Source: CAYUIG01 sp964444685 (GTDB lineage Bacteria; Gemmatimonadota; Gemmatimonadetes; Longimicrobiales; RSA9). Taken from it: a DNA stretch of 35,693 nucleotides. Positions 7,188-15,574 of this stretch are shown piece by piece. A program made the translations under genes and the position numbers. The notes under the pieces are model-generated. The model was not told the DNA's origin, did not search any database, and worked only from the letters and a program-made list of their open reading frames with translations. The stretch is taken from contig CAYUIG010000036.1 in NCBI GenBank assembly GCA_964444685.1, forward strand, positions 1-35,693, written 5' to 3'. Numbering within the stretch: the stretch's first letter is position 1; every line of letters starts with the position of its first letter.

Positions 7188-9842
7188 ATGGCAGCCTTCG
7201 TAGGTCGTGAAACCGAGCTCGCGCAGCTGCACCGCTACCTTGATGAGGCGGACCGCGGTAAGGGTCGCGTCATCTTCATCACCGGCGACGCGGGGGCGGG
7301 CAAGAGCACGCTGACCTCGCAGTTCCTCGAACGCGCCGCCACCCTCGCACCATCGTTCCGGATTCTCCGCGCCGGCTGCTCCGAGCAGTACGGCGCCGGT
7401 GAGCCGTATCAGCCGTTCGTCGAAGCGTTCCGTTCCCTCGTGCAGACGGGGCCGGAGACCGGCGGCTCGCGCTGGCGCAGCTTCCGCGACCTGGCCGCGC
7501 AGGTCGCGCCGCACTGGCTCGGCGCCATCCCGGTCGCGGGTAACGTGATCTCGGCCACGATCAGTACCGCCGCCGAGATCCGGAAGGGCTCCGGCGCCCC
7601 GAGCGAGGAGTCCCTCTTCTTCCAGTACACGGAGCTCTTCCTCGCAGCCGCGGCCGATGCGCCGCTCCTGCTGTTCATCGACGATCTCCACTGGGCGGAC
7701 CGCGCCACGGTCTCACTGCTCGCGCACCTCGCGCGCCGCATCGGCACCGAGCGCGTGCTCATGGTGGGGACGTATCGCGCCGCGGATGTCGACGTGGCGA
7801 AGCACCCGATCCGCGAGGCTCGGCTCGAACTCGAGCGTTACGGCGTCGCGGCGGAGATGGCGCTCGATCCGCTGCCGACCGACGCGCTGCGTGCGCTCAT
7901 CACGTCCGAGTTGCAGGCGCCGCCGGCACCCGAGCTGCTCGCATGGCTGCAGCAGCACGCGGGGACGAATCCGCTGTTCTTCCTCGAGCTGCTGCGCTGG
8001 CTCGTGGACCGCGGCTTCGCGCGCGAGCGCTTCGGTACGTGGGAGCTGGGGAACGTGCCGGAGTCGGTCGAGGTGCCGCGCAGCGCCGCCGGCGCCATCG
8101 AGCGCCGTCTCGAGCGGCTCGATCCGGACGTGCTGCGCATCCTCGAGTACGCCAGCGTCGAGGGCAACGAATTCGGTTCGACGACGCTCGCGCTGCTGCT
8201 CGACATGGATGAGCTCCAGCTCGAGGATGCGATCGACCCGCTCGTCCGCGTGCACCGCCTCGTGCAGCCCGTCGACACGCGCGAGATGCCGAACGGCGAG
8301 CTGGCCAGCATCTACCGCTTCGCGCACTCTCTCATCCGCGAGGTGCTGCACGGTGGACTGCAGGGGAAACGGCGCATCCTGCTGCACCGCCGCATGGCGG
8401 AGATCCTCGAGCAGGTGCACGCGGGTGCGACGCACGCCATCGCGCACCGGCTCGCACTCCACTTCGACGAAGGCCGCCAGCCCGCGCGCGCGTACGAGTT
8501 CGCGCTCATCGGTGCGGAGCAGGCGGGTGCGGTGTTCGCGCACCAGGCCGCGATCGAGCTCATCCGGCGCGCACTCCGCAACGCGCAGGACGATGCCGCG
8601 CGCGCGGTCGCGCTCGAGCGTCTGGGTGATTCGCTCCGCCTCGCCGGCCGCCACGTCGAGTCCCTCGAGGCACTGGGCGACGCACTCGCACTCCATCCGC
8701 CGCACGATGCCTCCGCCATCCGCGTGCGCCGCATGATCATCGATGTGGAGGGCACGCACGGCAGCCGGCCGCGCGCCGACCTGGAGGCGCGGCTGCTCGA
8801 GCTCATCGAGGACTGCCGGCGCGCGGATGCGCGCGTCGAGCTGTGCGAGGCGGTGTGGCTGCTCAACGGGCTGCACGGCACCGCGTCCGACGAAGCGGCC
8901 ATGCAGCGCGCACGCGACGCGCTGGACGTGTGCGAGCAGCTCGGCGAGCCCGCACTCCTCGGCAAGGCGCACTACAACCTGGGACGCATCCTCGTGTTCG
9001 CCGGTGAAACGGCCGACGCAGTACCGCATCTCCGTGCGGCGCTCGACATCTTCGAGCGCGATGACAACCGCTACGCCGCCGGCAACTGCCGCAACCTGCT
9101 GGGTGTGCTGCTCACGCTCGGCGGGGATTACGACGGCGGCGCCACCGAGTTCAACGCGGCGGCCACCATCTTCGATGCGATTGCGGACCCGGCCAGTGAG
9201 GCACACGTGCGCAGCAATCTCGGCGCACTGCTCACGCGGCTCGGCCGCTTCGAGGAGGCGGAGTCGAACCTGCACGAGGCCATCCGGCTGAACCTGCGCA
9301 TGGATGCGAGTGCGTGGCTGCTCACCCCGCTCGAGAACAAGGCCCGGCTCCGCCAGGCGAGTGCGGGACCGCAGATCGCACTCGCGGAGTGGCAGCGGCT
9401 GCTCGAGCACGCGACGGCCACCGGGTATCCGGACTTTGCCGTCGTCGCACATGCGGGCGCCGGCACCTGCCACCTCGAACTGGGCGACATCGACGCCGCA
9501 GCCGCAGCCGCGCGCGCCGCCGCCGCGGGCCTCGCCGACGACGCCGGCTGGTCGGACGGCCGAACGGATTATACGCTCCTCGCCGCGCGACTGGCCGCAC
9601 ACAAGGGCGATGTCGAGAGCGCGGATTCACTGCTGTCATCGGCGGAGGAAGCGCTCGCCTCGCGTGACCGCTATCTCTGGGCGGTCGCGCGCCTGCAGCA
9701 CGGAGAGCTGCTCATGGAATCGGCCGGCGAACGTGCGCGCACGATGATCCGCGAAGCACTGGAAACCTTCGCCGGCATGGGCGCGACACCGCTCGTGCGC
9801 CGGGCGGCGCACTGTCTCGAAGCGATGGAAGTGCCGCGATGA
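7188..9842 (+). CDS. AAA ATPase with TPR repeats (STAND/AAA_16-like)
   Basis: An 884-residue cytoplasmic protein. Residues 4-230 form an AAA_16-type ATPase: the entry motif FVGRETELAQLHRYL, Walker A GDAGAGKST (33-41) and Walker B LLLFIDDLHWAD (about 158-169). A winged-helix-like segment probably follows (about 230-400). From about residue 420 to the end the sequence is helical with TPR-like repeats (for example ALLGKAHYNLGRILVFAGET and EAHVRSNLGALLTRLGRFEE). This is the layout of MalT/LuxR-type STAND regulators, but no C-terminal helix-turn-helix is present; the protein ends in TPR-like helices. A role as an ATP-dependent scaffold or sensor is inferred. It is the first gene of a four-gene cassette and its stop overlaps the next ATG by four bases. 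Confidence 0.88.
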   Translation: MAAFVGRETELAQLHRYLDEADRGKGRVIFITGDAGAGKSTLTSQFLERAATLAPSFRILRAGCSEQYGAGEPYQPFVEAFRSLVQTGPETGGSRWRSFRDLAAQVAPHWLGAIPVAGNVISATISTAAEIRKGSGAPSEESLFFQYTELFLAAAADAPLLLFIDDLHWADRATVSLLAHLARRIGTERVLMVGTYRAADVDVAKHPIREARLELERYGVAAEMALDPLPTDALRALITSELQAPPAPELLAWLQQHAGTNPLFFLELLRWLVDRGFARERFGTWELGNVPESVEVPRSAAGAIERRLERLDPDVLRILEYASVEGNEFGSTTLALLLDMDELQLEDAIDPLVRVHRLVQPVDTREMPNGELASIYRFAHSLIREVLHGGLQGKRRILLHRRMAEILEQVHAGATHAIAHRLALHFDEGRQPARAYEFALIGAEQAGAVFAHQAAIELIRRALRNAQDDAARAVALERLGDSLRLAGRHVESLEALGDALALHPPHDASAIRVRRMIIDVEGTHGSRPRADLEARLLELIEDCRRADARVELCEAVWLLNGLHGTASDEAAMQRARDALDVCEQLGEPALLGKAHYNLGRILVFAGETADAVPHLRAALDIFERDDNRYAAGNCRNLLGVLLTLGGDYDGGATEFNAAATIFDAIADPASEAHVRSNLGALLTRLGRFEEAESNLHEAIRLNLRMDASAWLLTPLENKARLRQASAGPQIALAEWQRLLEHATATGYPDFAVVAHAGAGTCHLELGDIDAAAAAARAAAAGLADDAGWSDGRTDYTLLAARLAAHKGDVESADSLLSSAEEALASRDRYLWAVARLQHGELLMESAGERARTMIREALETFAGMGATPLVRRAAHCLEAMEVPR

Positions 9843-11392
9843 AACGACTCTTCGTCCTCGTCCTCCTTGCCGCCGCGTGCGGTGGCGAACCCGGTCCGTC
9901 CGTCGCGGGCGGGACCGCGGTCTACTGCGCGACGGAGCTGCCGGACCAGGTCGTCGCCTTCGTGTCTCCCGACCTCGGCGCGGCCGATCTGCGGCCGATT
10001 CTCTTCACGCCGCTCGTGCTCTACGACAACGACGGTAGCGTCCGGCCGTACCTCGCACGCTCGTGGGAATGGTCCGATGGCGCGCGTGCGCTCCGCTTCG
10101 ACCTGCGCGCGGACGTCCGCTGGCACGATGGCACGCCGGTCACGGCCGAGGACGTGGCGTGGACGATCCGCGCGGCGGCGGACTCCACCATGCCGTACTG
10201 GCGACGCCTCGACTTCACCACGCTCACATCCGTTTCGGCTGCGGACGGCTCCGTTTCGTTGACGTTCTCCGCACCGTTCGTTGCGGGGCTCGAGCCGTTC
10301 ATCGCGCTGCCGATCCTGCCGCGGCATCTCCTGGCCGAACTGTCACCCGAGGAGTTCCGCATCGCGCCGTATCACAGGCAGCCGGTCGGGAGCGGGCCGT
10401 TCCGTGTCGCGGCACGGAACGCGGACGGCTCGATCGTCCTCGAGCGCAACCCGGACTTCCCGGAGGACCTCGGCCGCGCGCAGCTCCAGCGCCTCGTGCT
10501 CCGGCTGCTGCCCGATCCGGCCACGGCGGTGATCGAACTGCGGACCGGTGGCGTCGATCTGTGCGAGCTGGGCTCATCCAGTGCTCGCGATGTCGCGACC
10601 GCGGGTGACCTGACCGCGCTGCCGCTCGAGCCGGCGGCCGTGCAGGTGCTGCCGCTCGACACGCGCCAGGCGCCGTTCGACGACCGCCGCGTGCGCCGCG
10701 CCATCTCGGCCGCACTCGTGCGCGAACAGATCGCCGCATCCATTTCGCCACTCGCGCAGCCGGCGGGCACCTTCATGCCGGCCGCGTCCTCGCGCTGGCT
10801 CGACCGCGCGTGGCTCCAGCCCGATGCGGACCCCGCACTCGTCGATGCGCTCCTCGACAGCGCCGGCTTCGGCCAGACGCGTTCGGACGGCATCCGCGTC
10901 GATGGGAGCGGACGCCCGCTCGAGTTCACGATCGTCGGCCCGCGCGCGTACGAAAACCTGCTCACGGTCGTGCAGGCGCAGCTGCGCACGGCGGGGATGG
11001 ACGCGCGCATTCAGTTGATGGAGGGCGCCGCGTACATCGCCGCGCTCCAGGACCCCGATCGGCGACCCGGCTTCATGGCCCTCGCCTTCGCACCCGACGA
11101 GCTCGTGCTTCCCGACCCCACGGATGAGCTCGCTACCGATGGTGGCAGCAACCTCGCGTCGTACTCGAATCCGATCGTCGACTCGCTGTTGCGCGAGCTG
11201 GCGAGCGTGATTCCCGACGAACGCCGCCGCGAGATCTATTCCGAGCTCCAGCGGATCGTCTCCATGGATGCGCCGATGATCTACACCGTGTACGCGCCGC
11301 GCATGCTGGCCGTCGGGCCGCGGCTCCAGGGTGTCGAGCCGGATCTGAACGGAGCGTTCGGCTCCGCGAGCCGCTGGCACGTTTCGCAGTGA
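9839..11392 (+). CDS. Family-5 extracellular solute-binding lipoprotein (peptide/nickel-type ABC)
   Basis: A 517-residue SBP_bac_5 protein related to DppA/OppA/NikA. It has a short lipoprotein signal (KRLFVLVLLAAAC, Cys14). Family hallmarks include the N-terminal lobe YDNDGSVRPYLARSWEWSDG, then LRADVRWHDGTPVTAEDVAW, PVGSGPFRVAARNADGSIVL, and a C-terminal hinge and lobe ending in DLNGAFGSASRWHVSQ. Such proteins capture peptides, metal chelates or sugars for an ABC importer, yet no permease or ATPase of an importer is encoded nearby. Instead it sits between two AAA-type ATPase genes, overlapping both (ATGA before, GTGA after). The ligand is unknown. It could serve as the receptor of a signalling rather than transport unit. 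Confidence 0.88.
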   Translation: MKRLFVLVLLAAACGGEPGPSVAGGTAVYCATELPDQVVAFVSPDLGAADLRPILFTPLVLYDNDGSVRPYLARSWEWSDGARALRFDLRADVRWHDGTPVTAEDVAWTIRAAADSTMPYWRRLDFTTLTSVSAADGSVSLTFSAPFVAGLEPFIALPILPRHLLAELSPEEFRIAPYHRQPVGSGPFRVAARNADGSIVLERNPDFPEDLGRAQLQRLVLRLLPDPATAVIELRTGGVDLCELGSSSARDVATAGDLTALPLEPAAVQVLPLDTRQAPFDDRRVRRAISAALVREQIAASISPLAQPAGTFMPAASSRWLDRAWLQPDADPALVDALLDSAGFGQTRSDGIRVDGSGRPLEFTIVGPRAYENLLTVVQAQLRTAGMDARIQLMEGAAYIAALQDPDRRPGFMALAFAPDELVLPDPTDELATDGGSNLASYSNPIVDSLLRELASVIPDERRREIYSELQRIVSMDAPMIYTVYAPRMLAVGPRLQGVEPDLNGAFGSASRWHVSQ

Positions 11393-12393
11393 CCGCTTCG
11401 CGCGAAGAAGCGCTCCCCGGACGCGAGGCAGAACGCGAGCTGTTCACGCGCTGCCTTCGTGAAGCCGCGCAGGGGCTGCCGCGGTTGCTCATCTTCGAGG
11501 GCGAGGCCGGCGTCGGGCGCAGCGCACTGCTTGCGGAAATCGTGGGGGCGCCGCAGCTGCGCGCGGGCCGCATCCGCGTCGTGCGCCTCGACGTCCACGA
11601 CGGCAACGAAGACCCGGTGCTGCTGCTGGCACGTGCCGTCGCGCGCTACGGCATCTACGAACGGCTCGGCGGCCGGCGTCGCATCGGCGGTGCGGCCGGC
11701 CGGCTGCTGCCGCAGTGGCTCGGCGCGATTCCCGGCGTTGGGGATGTGCTCGAGGCCATCGTGGAAACCGCGGCCATCCTGCGGAAGCGCAGCCGCGCGG
11801 AACAGGGCACGCGGCTGCCCGAGGATGTCGAATCGCTCATCCGCATCGCACGCCGCCGGCCGCTCGCCATCCTGATCGACGACCTGCACCGTTGCGACGA
11901 GCATGCGCTCGACCGGCTGCGGCAGCTCATCACCGAAGCCGAGACCGGTGTGCGACTTCTCGTCGTGGGCACCGCACGTACGCCCGCGGTCGGAGCGCCC
12001 GCCGCGCCCGTACACCGGCTCGACCGCTACATCGGCGGCGGACGCCTCGTGCGCCACCGGCTGCAGCCGTTCGACATCGAGGCCGTTGCGGAACGGATCG
12101 AAACGCCCGAACTGCCCGAGACTGTCCTGTCGGCGTTGCGCGTTGCCGCATCGTTGACGGAGGAGTTCGACGCGCTGGACGTCGCGGAGCGGACCGGCCG
12201 CGATGAGCTCGCCATTGAGGACACACTCGCCATCGCCGTGCGCGCCGGCGCACTGGTCAGTCTCGGAATGGCCGACCGCCCCGATGGCGACATCTCCACC
12301 CGCTACCGCTTCGCGTCTGCGGCGCTGCGTGCGCACCTCGGACGCAGCGATGCACACGCGGGCAGCACCGATGCACTCGCAAAAGGAGGATGA
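11389..12393 (+). CDS. Degenerate AAA-type ATPase paralogous to the first cassette ATPase
   Basis: A 334-residue protein starting at a GTG that overlaps the previous stop. It begins like its larger neighbour (PGREAERELFTRCL) and has a P-loop-like GEAGVGRSA at residues 38-46 in which the invariant lysine is arginine (R44). The Walker B-like LAILIDDLHRCD is kept. Both cassette ATPases also share an unusual insert of the form WLGAIPx(2-3)G followed by TAAxxRK. This suggests they arose by duplication, the second losing the TPR half and probably the ability to hydrolyse ATP. It may act as a regulatory partner of the first. Its C-terminal part (YRFASAALRAHLG) matches the post-ATPase winged-helix region of STAND proteins. 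Confidence 0.8.
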   Translation: MTASREEALPGREAERELFTRCLREAAQGLPRLLIFEGEAGVGRSALLAEIVGAPQLRAGRIRVVRLDVHDGNEDPVLLLARAVARYGIYERLGGRRRIGGAAGRLLPQWLGAIPGVGDVLEAIVETAAILRKRSRAEQGTRLPEDVESLIRIARRRPLAILIDDLHRCDEHALDRLRQLITEAETGVRLLVVGTARTPAVGAPAAPVHRLDRYIGGGRLVRHRLQPFDIEAVAERIETPELPETVLSALRVAASLTEEFDALDVAERTGRDELAIEDTLAIAVRAGALVSLGMADRPDGDISTRYRFASAALRAHLGRSDAHAGSTDALAKGG

Positions 12394-12827
12394 TGGGCCG
12401 GCTCGACGCGATCTGGATCAAGCGGTTCAAGGGTGGTCCCATGGATCCCGCCACCGCCGCCCGCCTCGAGGCGGGTCAGGGCATTGCGGGCAACGCGAAC
12501 CGCGGTGGGAAGCGGCAGGTGACGATCATCGAGCGCGAAGCGTGGGAACGCGTGATGGCGGAGCTGGGCGCGGACGCAGATCCCGCGACGCGTCGCGCGA
12601 ATCTCATGATCAGCGGGATCGGTCTCCGCGAAGCACGCGGACGTACGCTGCGCATCGGACCCTGCCGCCTCCGCATCTACGGCGAGACGCGACCCTGCAA
12701 CATCATGGAGGAGTCGCTGCCCGGACTCCAGGAAGCGCTCCGCCCCCACTGGAACGGCGGCGCGTTCGGCGAAGTCCTCGATGACGGCGAGATCGCCGTC
12801 GGCGACACCGTGAGCTGGGACGACTAG
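12390..12827 (+). CDS. MOSC-domain protein
   Basis: A 145-residue protein made of a single MOSC domain (the C-terminal domain of molybdenum-cofactor sulfurases and YiiM-like proteins). It begins in the usual way (AIWIKRFKGGPMDPATAARL) and contains the conserved cysteine motif GETRPCNIMEE. MOSC proteins handle molybdenum cofactor or sulfur transfer to it; small single-domain members often have unknown partners. Two adjacent ATGs (12390, 12393) are possible starts. The AAAAGGAGG just before them is unusually close, leaving zero or three bases. The first ATG overlaps the preceding stop. It is the last gene of the cassette, its stop only a base from the convergent ggt gene's stop. Why it follows the two ATPases is unclear. 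Confidence 0.88.
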   Translation: MMGRLDAIWIKRFKGGPMDPATAARLEAGQGIAGNANRGGKRQVTIIEREAWERVMAELGADADPATRRANLMISGIGLREARGRTLRIGPCRLRIYGETRPCNIMEESLPGLQEALRPHWNGGAFGEVLDDGEIAVGDTVSWDD

Positions 12828-14609
12828 CTAGTGACCGGCCGCGCCGGCGTCCGCATCGCGCGGATCCGGTGCGCCGACACGTTCGCCGGTTCGAGAGTCG
12901 ATGAGGATCGCGTGTACGCTGCCCTGACGGCCGCCCACGCGTACCTCGTGTCCCATTGCACTGAGCGCTGCAGCGGCTTCTTCGCTCACGCCTTCGTTCT
13001 CGATCGAGACACGGTCGGGCAGCCACTGATGGTGGATGCGCGGCGCGTCTACAGCCTGCTGCACCCCCATATCGAAATCGATCAGGTTCAGCGCAACCTG
13101 CAGCACGGTGTTGATGATCGTGCGGCCGCCCGGACTGCCGATCACCGCCACGAGCTGGCCATCCTTCGCGATGATCGTCGGCGTCATGCTCGACAGCATG
13201 CGCTGCTCCGGCCGCGCAAGGTTCGGCTCCGTTCCGATCAGACCGTTCTCGGTTGTGAGGCCCGGCCGCGCGTTGAAGTCGCCCATCTCGTTGTTCAGCA
13301 GGAAGCCCGCGCCCGGCACCACGATGCGTGAGCCGTAGCCCGCCTCCAGCGTGTACGTCACGGATACCGCCATCCCATCCCGATCCACCACGGAGTAGTG
13401 TGTCGTCTGCGGACTCTCGTACGCGAGCGCAACATCTTCCGGCGACGACTCCGACGCACGTTCGGTGTCGATCTCCGCGCGCAACTCGGCCGCGTACTCC
13501 TTGCTCGTCAGATGGGCGACCGGCACCTCCGCGAAGTCCGCGTCCGCGAGGAAGCGCGCGCGATCGCGGAAGGCGCGTCGCATGGCTTCGACGAGGACGT
13601 GGATGTGACGCGGGCTGTTGTGTCCGAGTGAGGCGAGGTCCCAGCCCTCGAGGATGTTCAGCATCTGCACGAGCGCGACACCGCCGCTGCTCGGCGGCGG
13701 CATGCTGTAGATGTCGTAGCCGCGGTACGTGCCGTGGATCGGCGTGCGCTCCTTCGCCTCGTAGCGCGCAAGGTCCGCTTCCGTGATCATCCCGCCGCCA
13801 CGCACCATCTCGGCTGCGATCAGTCCGGCCGTCTCGCCCCGGTAGAAGCCGTCGCGACCCTGGTCCCGGATGCGCGCCAGCGTGCGACCGAGGTCGGGCT
13901 GTCGGAACCGTTCGCCCTCGGCGTACGGCGCACCGTTCTTCGTGAATGCTGCGAGTGTGGCCGGATACGCCTCGAAGCCGCGGCGCGACCCGGCCAGCGA
14001 GCGCGCGAGGCCGGGCGGCAGATCGAAGCCGTCGGCGGCAAGCCTCACGGCCGGGTCGACCAGGGTTCGCCAGTCGGCCCGGCCGTACCGCTCGTGCGCG
14101 AGCGCGAAGCCCGCAACCGTGCCCGGCACGCCCACGGCGAGATGACTGTAGTGATGGATCCGGCTCGAGTACGCACCCGTCGAATCAAGGAACATCTCCG
14201 GGTGCGCGGCCAGCGGCGCCTTCTCACGGAAGTCGATCGCCGTCGTCCTGCCATCCGGGAAGCGGATTACCATGAACCCGCCGCCGCCGATGTTGCCCGC
14301 GGCCGGATACGTCACCGCCAGCGCGAAGCCCGTGGCGATCGCGGCATCGACGGCATTCCCGCCCGCGCGCAGCGCCGCGGCGCCCGCCTCGCTCGCGATC
14401 GCGCTCGCGGATACCACCATGCCGTTCGCGGCCCGGACCGTCCCCGCGCTGGGCGGCGCCGGCGATACCGCGCTCGGCGGGGCCGGTGGGGTCGTGCACG
14501 CCGCGACCGCTACGAGCAGCGTCGCCAACGCGGGGAGCCTGCGCGTCAGGAAGGTAACTGCGAGGTCTGCGCGGACTTCGGGGTCGAAGAGCTTCGTGGC
14601 TGCGATCAT
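12828..14609 (-). CDS. ggt: Gamma-glutamyltransferase, predicted lipoprotein form
   Basis: The enzyme cleaves the gamma-glutamyl bond of glutathione and related peptides in the periplasm, by hydrolysis or transpeptidation. The 593-residue precursor shows the large-subunit start NGMVVSASAIASEAGAAALR and the N-terminal nucleophile motif TTHYSVVDRDG. Autocleavage is expected between Gln401 and Thr402. LNNEMGDFNARPG, RMLSSMTPTII and GSPGGRTIINTVLQ are typical small-subunit and substrate-site blocks. The N-terminus holds a hydrophobic stretch ending in a lipobox-like VAAC (Cys38) followed by a Pro/Ala-rich tether, so this form is probably membrane-anchored rather than free. The ATG at 14609 has GGAGG eight bases upstream and overlaps the stop of the small membrane protein gene. 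Confidence 0.95.
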   Translation of the reverse strand: MIAATKLFDPEVRADLAVTFLTRRLPALATLLVAVAACTTPPAPPSAVSPAPPSAGTVRAANGMVVSASAIASEAGAAALRAGGNAVDAAIATGFALAVTYPAAGNIGGGGFMVIRFPDGRTTAIDFREKAPLAAHPEMFLDSTGAYSSRIHHYSHLAVGVPGTVAGFALAHERYGRADWRTLVDPAVRLAADGFDLPPGLARSLAGSRRGFEAYPATLAAFTKNGAPYAEGERFRQPDLGRTLARIRDQGRDGFYRGETAGLIAAEMVRGGGMITEADLARYEAKERTPIHGTYRGYDIYSMPPPSSGGVALVQMLNILEGWDLASLGHNSPRHIHVLVEAMRRAFRDRARFLADADFAEVPVAHLTSKEYAAELRAEIDTERASESSPEDVALAYESPQTTHYSVVDRDGMAVSVTYTLEAGYGSRIVVPGAGFLLNNEMGDFNARPGLTTENGLIGTEPNLARPEQRMLSSMTPTIIAKDGQLVAVIGSPGGRTIINTVLQVALNLIDFDMGVQQAVDAPRIHHQWLPDRVSIENEGVSEEAAAALSAMGHEVRVGGRQGSVHAILIDSRTGERVGAPDPRDADAGAAGH

Positions 14610-14875
14610 CGGCGATCCCTCCGCTTTCCCGCCGCAGGCGACGTGTCGATGACCAGCGCGATGATCAACCCGATCACCTGCAGCGCCTGCCAGTCGCCGC
14701 CCCACCAGTTCTGCACCGCCGTGTACCAGAGCAGCGTCGTCGGCAGGAAAATGAAGCCCAGTATCGGCCACAGCAGCGTGTCGAAGATCCCCGTGAACCA
14801 CTCGGTGAAGAACCAGAGGAGGACAATGAGCAGCCGCGGTGTGATCAGTGCGAACAGCACGCCCAGGCAAGGCAT
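14606..14875 (-). CDS. Small multi-pass membrane protein
   Basis: An 89-residue hydrophobic protein with two or three probable transmembrane segments: LFALITPRLLIVLLWFF, then LLWPILGFIFLPTTLLW and VIGLIIALVIDTS, ending in a basic tail (AAGKRRDRR). I recall short unnamed proteins of this composition in many bacteria, without known function. The start has GGAG six bases upstream (complement of about 14881-14885). Its stop overlaps the ggt start codon in an ATGA, so the pair is translated together. Whether it helps the transferase or is merely co-expressed cannot be told. Confidence 0.8.
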   Translation of the reverse strand: MPCLGVLFALITPRLLIVLLWFFTEWFTGIFDTLLWPILGFIFLPTTLLWYTAVQNWWGGDWQALQVIGLIIALVIDTSPAAGKRRDRR

Positions 14876-15053
14876 CGCGCGCTCCGGGATCGGGGTGGCT
14901 CGATCGGCTTCTGGAAGATGGCGGCCTTACGGCACGGCATCAAATGCCACCTCCCTCTACGGGTGATCGCGGGCTTTGTTGCGGGGGCGCGTCCGGCGCA
15001 CGGCGGGCGTGGAGTTCGCGGTGAGGGGTGGAGTTCACGCGGCCGCCGGTTGC
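14876..15053. other. Gene-free left flank of repeat array 1
   Basis: The 178 bases between the small membrane-protein gene and the array should carry the minus-strand promoter for the membrane protein/ggt pair. No clear -10 or TAnnTTTG box is visible. Short open frames here contain the GC repeat itself and are not believable genes. Confidence 0.5.
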
Positions 15054-15574
15054 GCCGCAAACGCGTCAACCGCCGCGCCGCAAATCGGTCGATGGGCGGC
15101 TTTGCGGCGGCAGGCGCCGCAGACGCGTCAATGGCGGGCAATCGTGCCCGAGGTTTGACCGCTTTGCGGCGGCGTGCCGCAAACGCGTCAACCGCCGCGC
15201 CGCAAATCGGTCGATGGGCGGCTTTGCGGCGGTACGCGCCGCAGACGCGTCAATGGCGGGACATCGTGCCCCGGGTTTGACCGCTTTGCGGCGCCATGNN
15301 NNNNNNNNNNNNNNNNNNNNNNNNNNNNNNNNNNNNNNNNNNNNNNNNNNNNNNNNNNNNNNNNNNNNNNNNNNNNNNNNNNNNNNNNNNNNNNNNNNGA
15401 CGCGTCAATGGCGGGACATCGTGCCCCGGGTTTGACCGCTTTGCGGCGCCATGCCGCAAACTCGTCAACCGCCGCGCCGCAAGTCGGTCGGTGGGCGGCT
15501 TTGCGGCGGTACGCGCCGCAGACGCGTCAATGGCGGGACATCGTGCCCCGGGTTTGACCGCTTTGCGGCGCCAT
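15054..15574. repeat. Tandem repeat array 1, 122-bp unit, interrupted by a gap
   Basis: Units start at 15054, 15176, 15298 (cut by the gap after one base) and 15453. A remnant of 54 bases at 15399-15452 matches exactly the end of a unit. The first, second and last units are 122 bases, so the array holds at least four units. Each unit contains CGCCGCAAACGCGTCAACC or a close variant, then hairpin-forming pieces such as TTTGCGGCG-GTACG-CGCCGCA and TTTGCGGC-GCCAT-GCCGCAAA at unit junctions. Units differ by small substitutions. No conserved protein-coding frame or spacer diversity is seen, so this is neither a gene nor a CRISPR. A related array on the opposite strand occurs at 33403-33929. Confidence 0.9.
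15299..15398. other. Assembly gap (100 N) inside repeat array 1
   Basis: Exactly 100 N, the usual placeholder for a gap of unknown size. Phase on both sides fits the 122-base unit: the missing DNA should be 67 bases plus a whole number of units. Confidence 0.98.

Noticed and set aside
7713..9602. 629-codon minus-strand frame opposite the AAA/TPR gene
   Set aside because: Antisense shadow; the plus strand carries Walker motifs and TPR repeats.
7188..9842. LuxR/MalT-type transcription regulator
   Set aside because: The ATPase and TPR parts fit, but there is no C-terminal helix-turn-helix.
9839..11392. Ordinary peptide ABC importer operon
   Set aside because: No permease or importer ATPase gene is adjacent; the neighbours are STAND-like ATPases and a MOSC protein.
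15054..15574. CRISPR array
   Set aside because: Units are contiguous 122-base copies with no unique spacers, and no cas gene is nearby.
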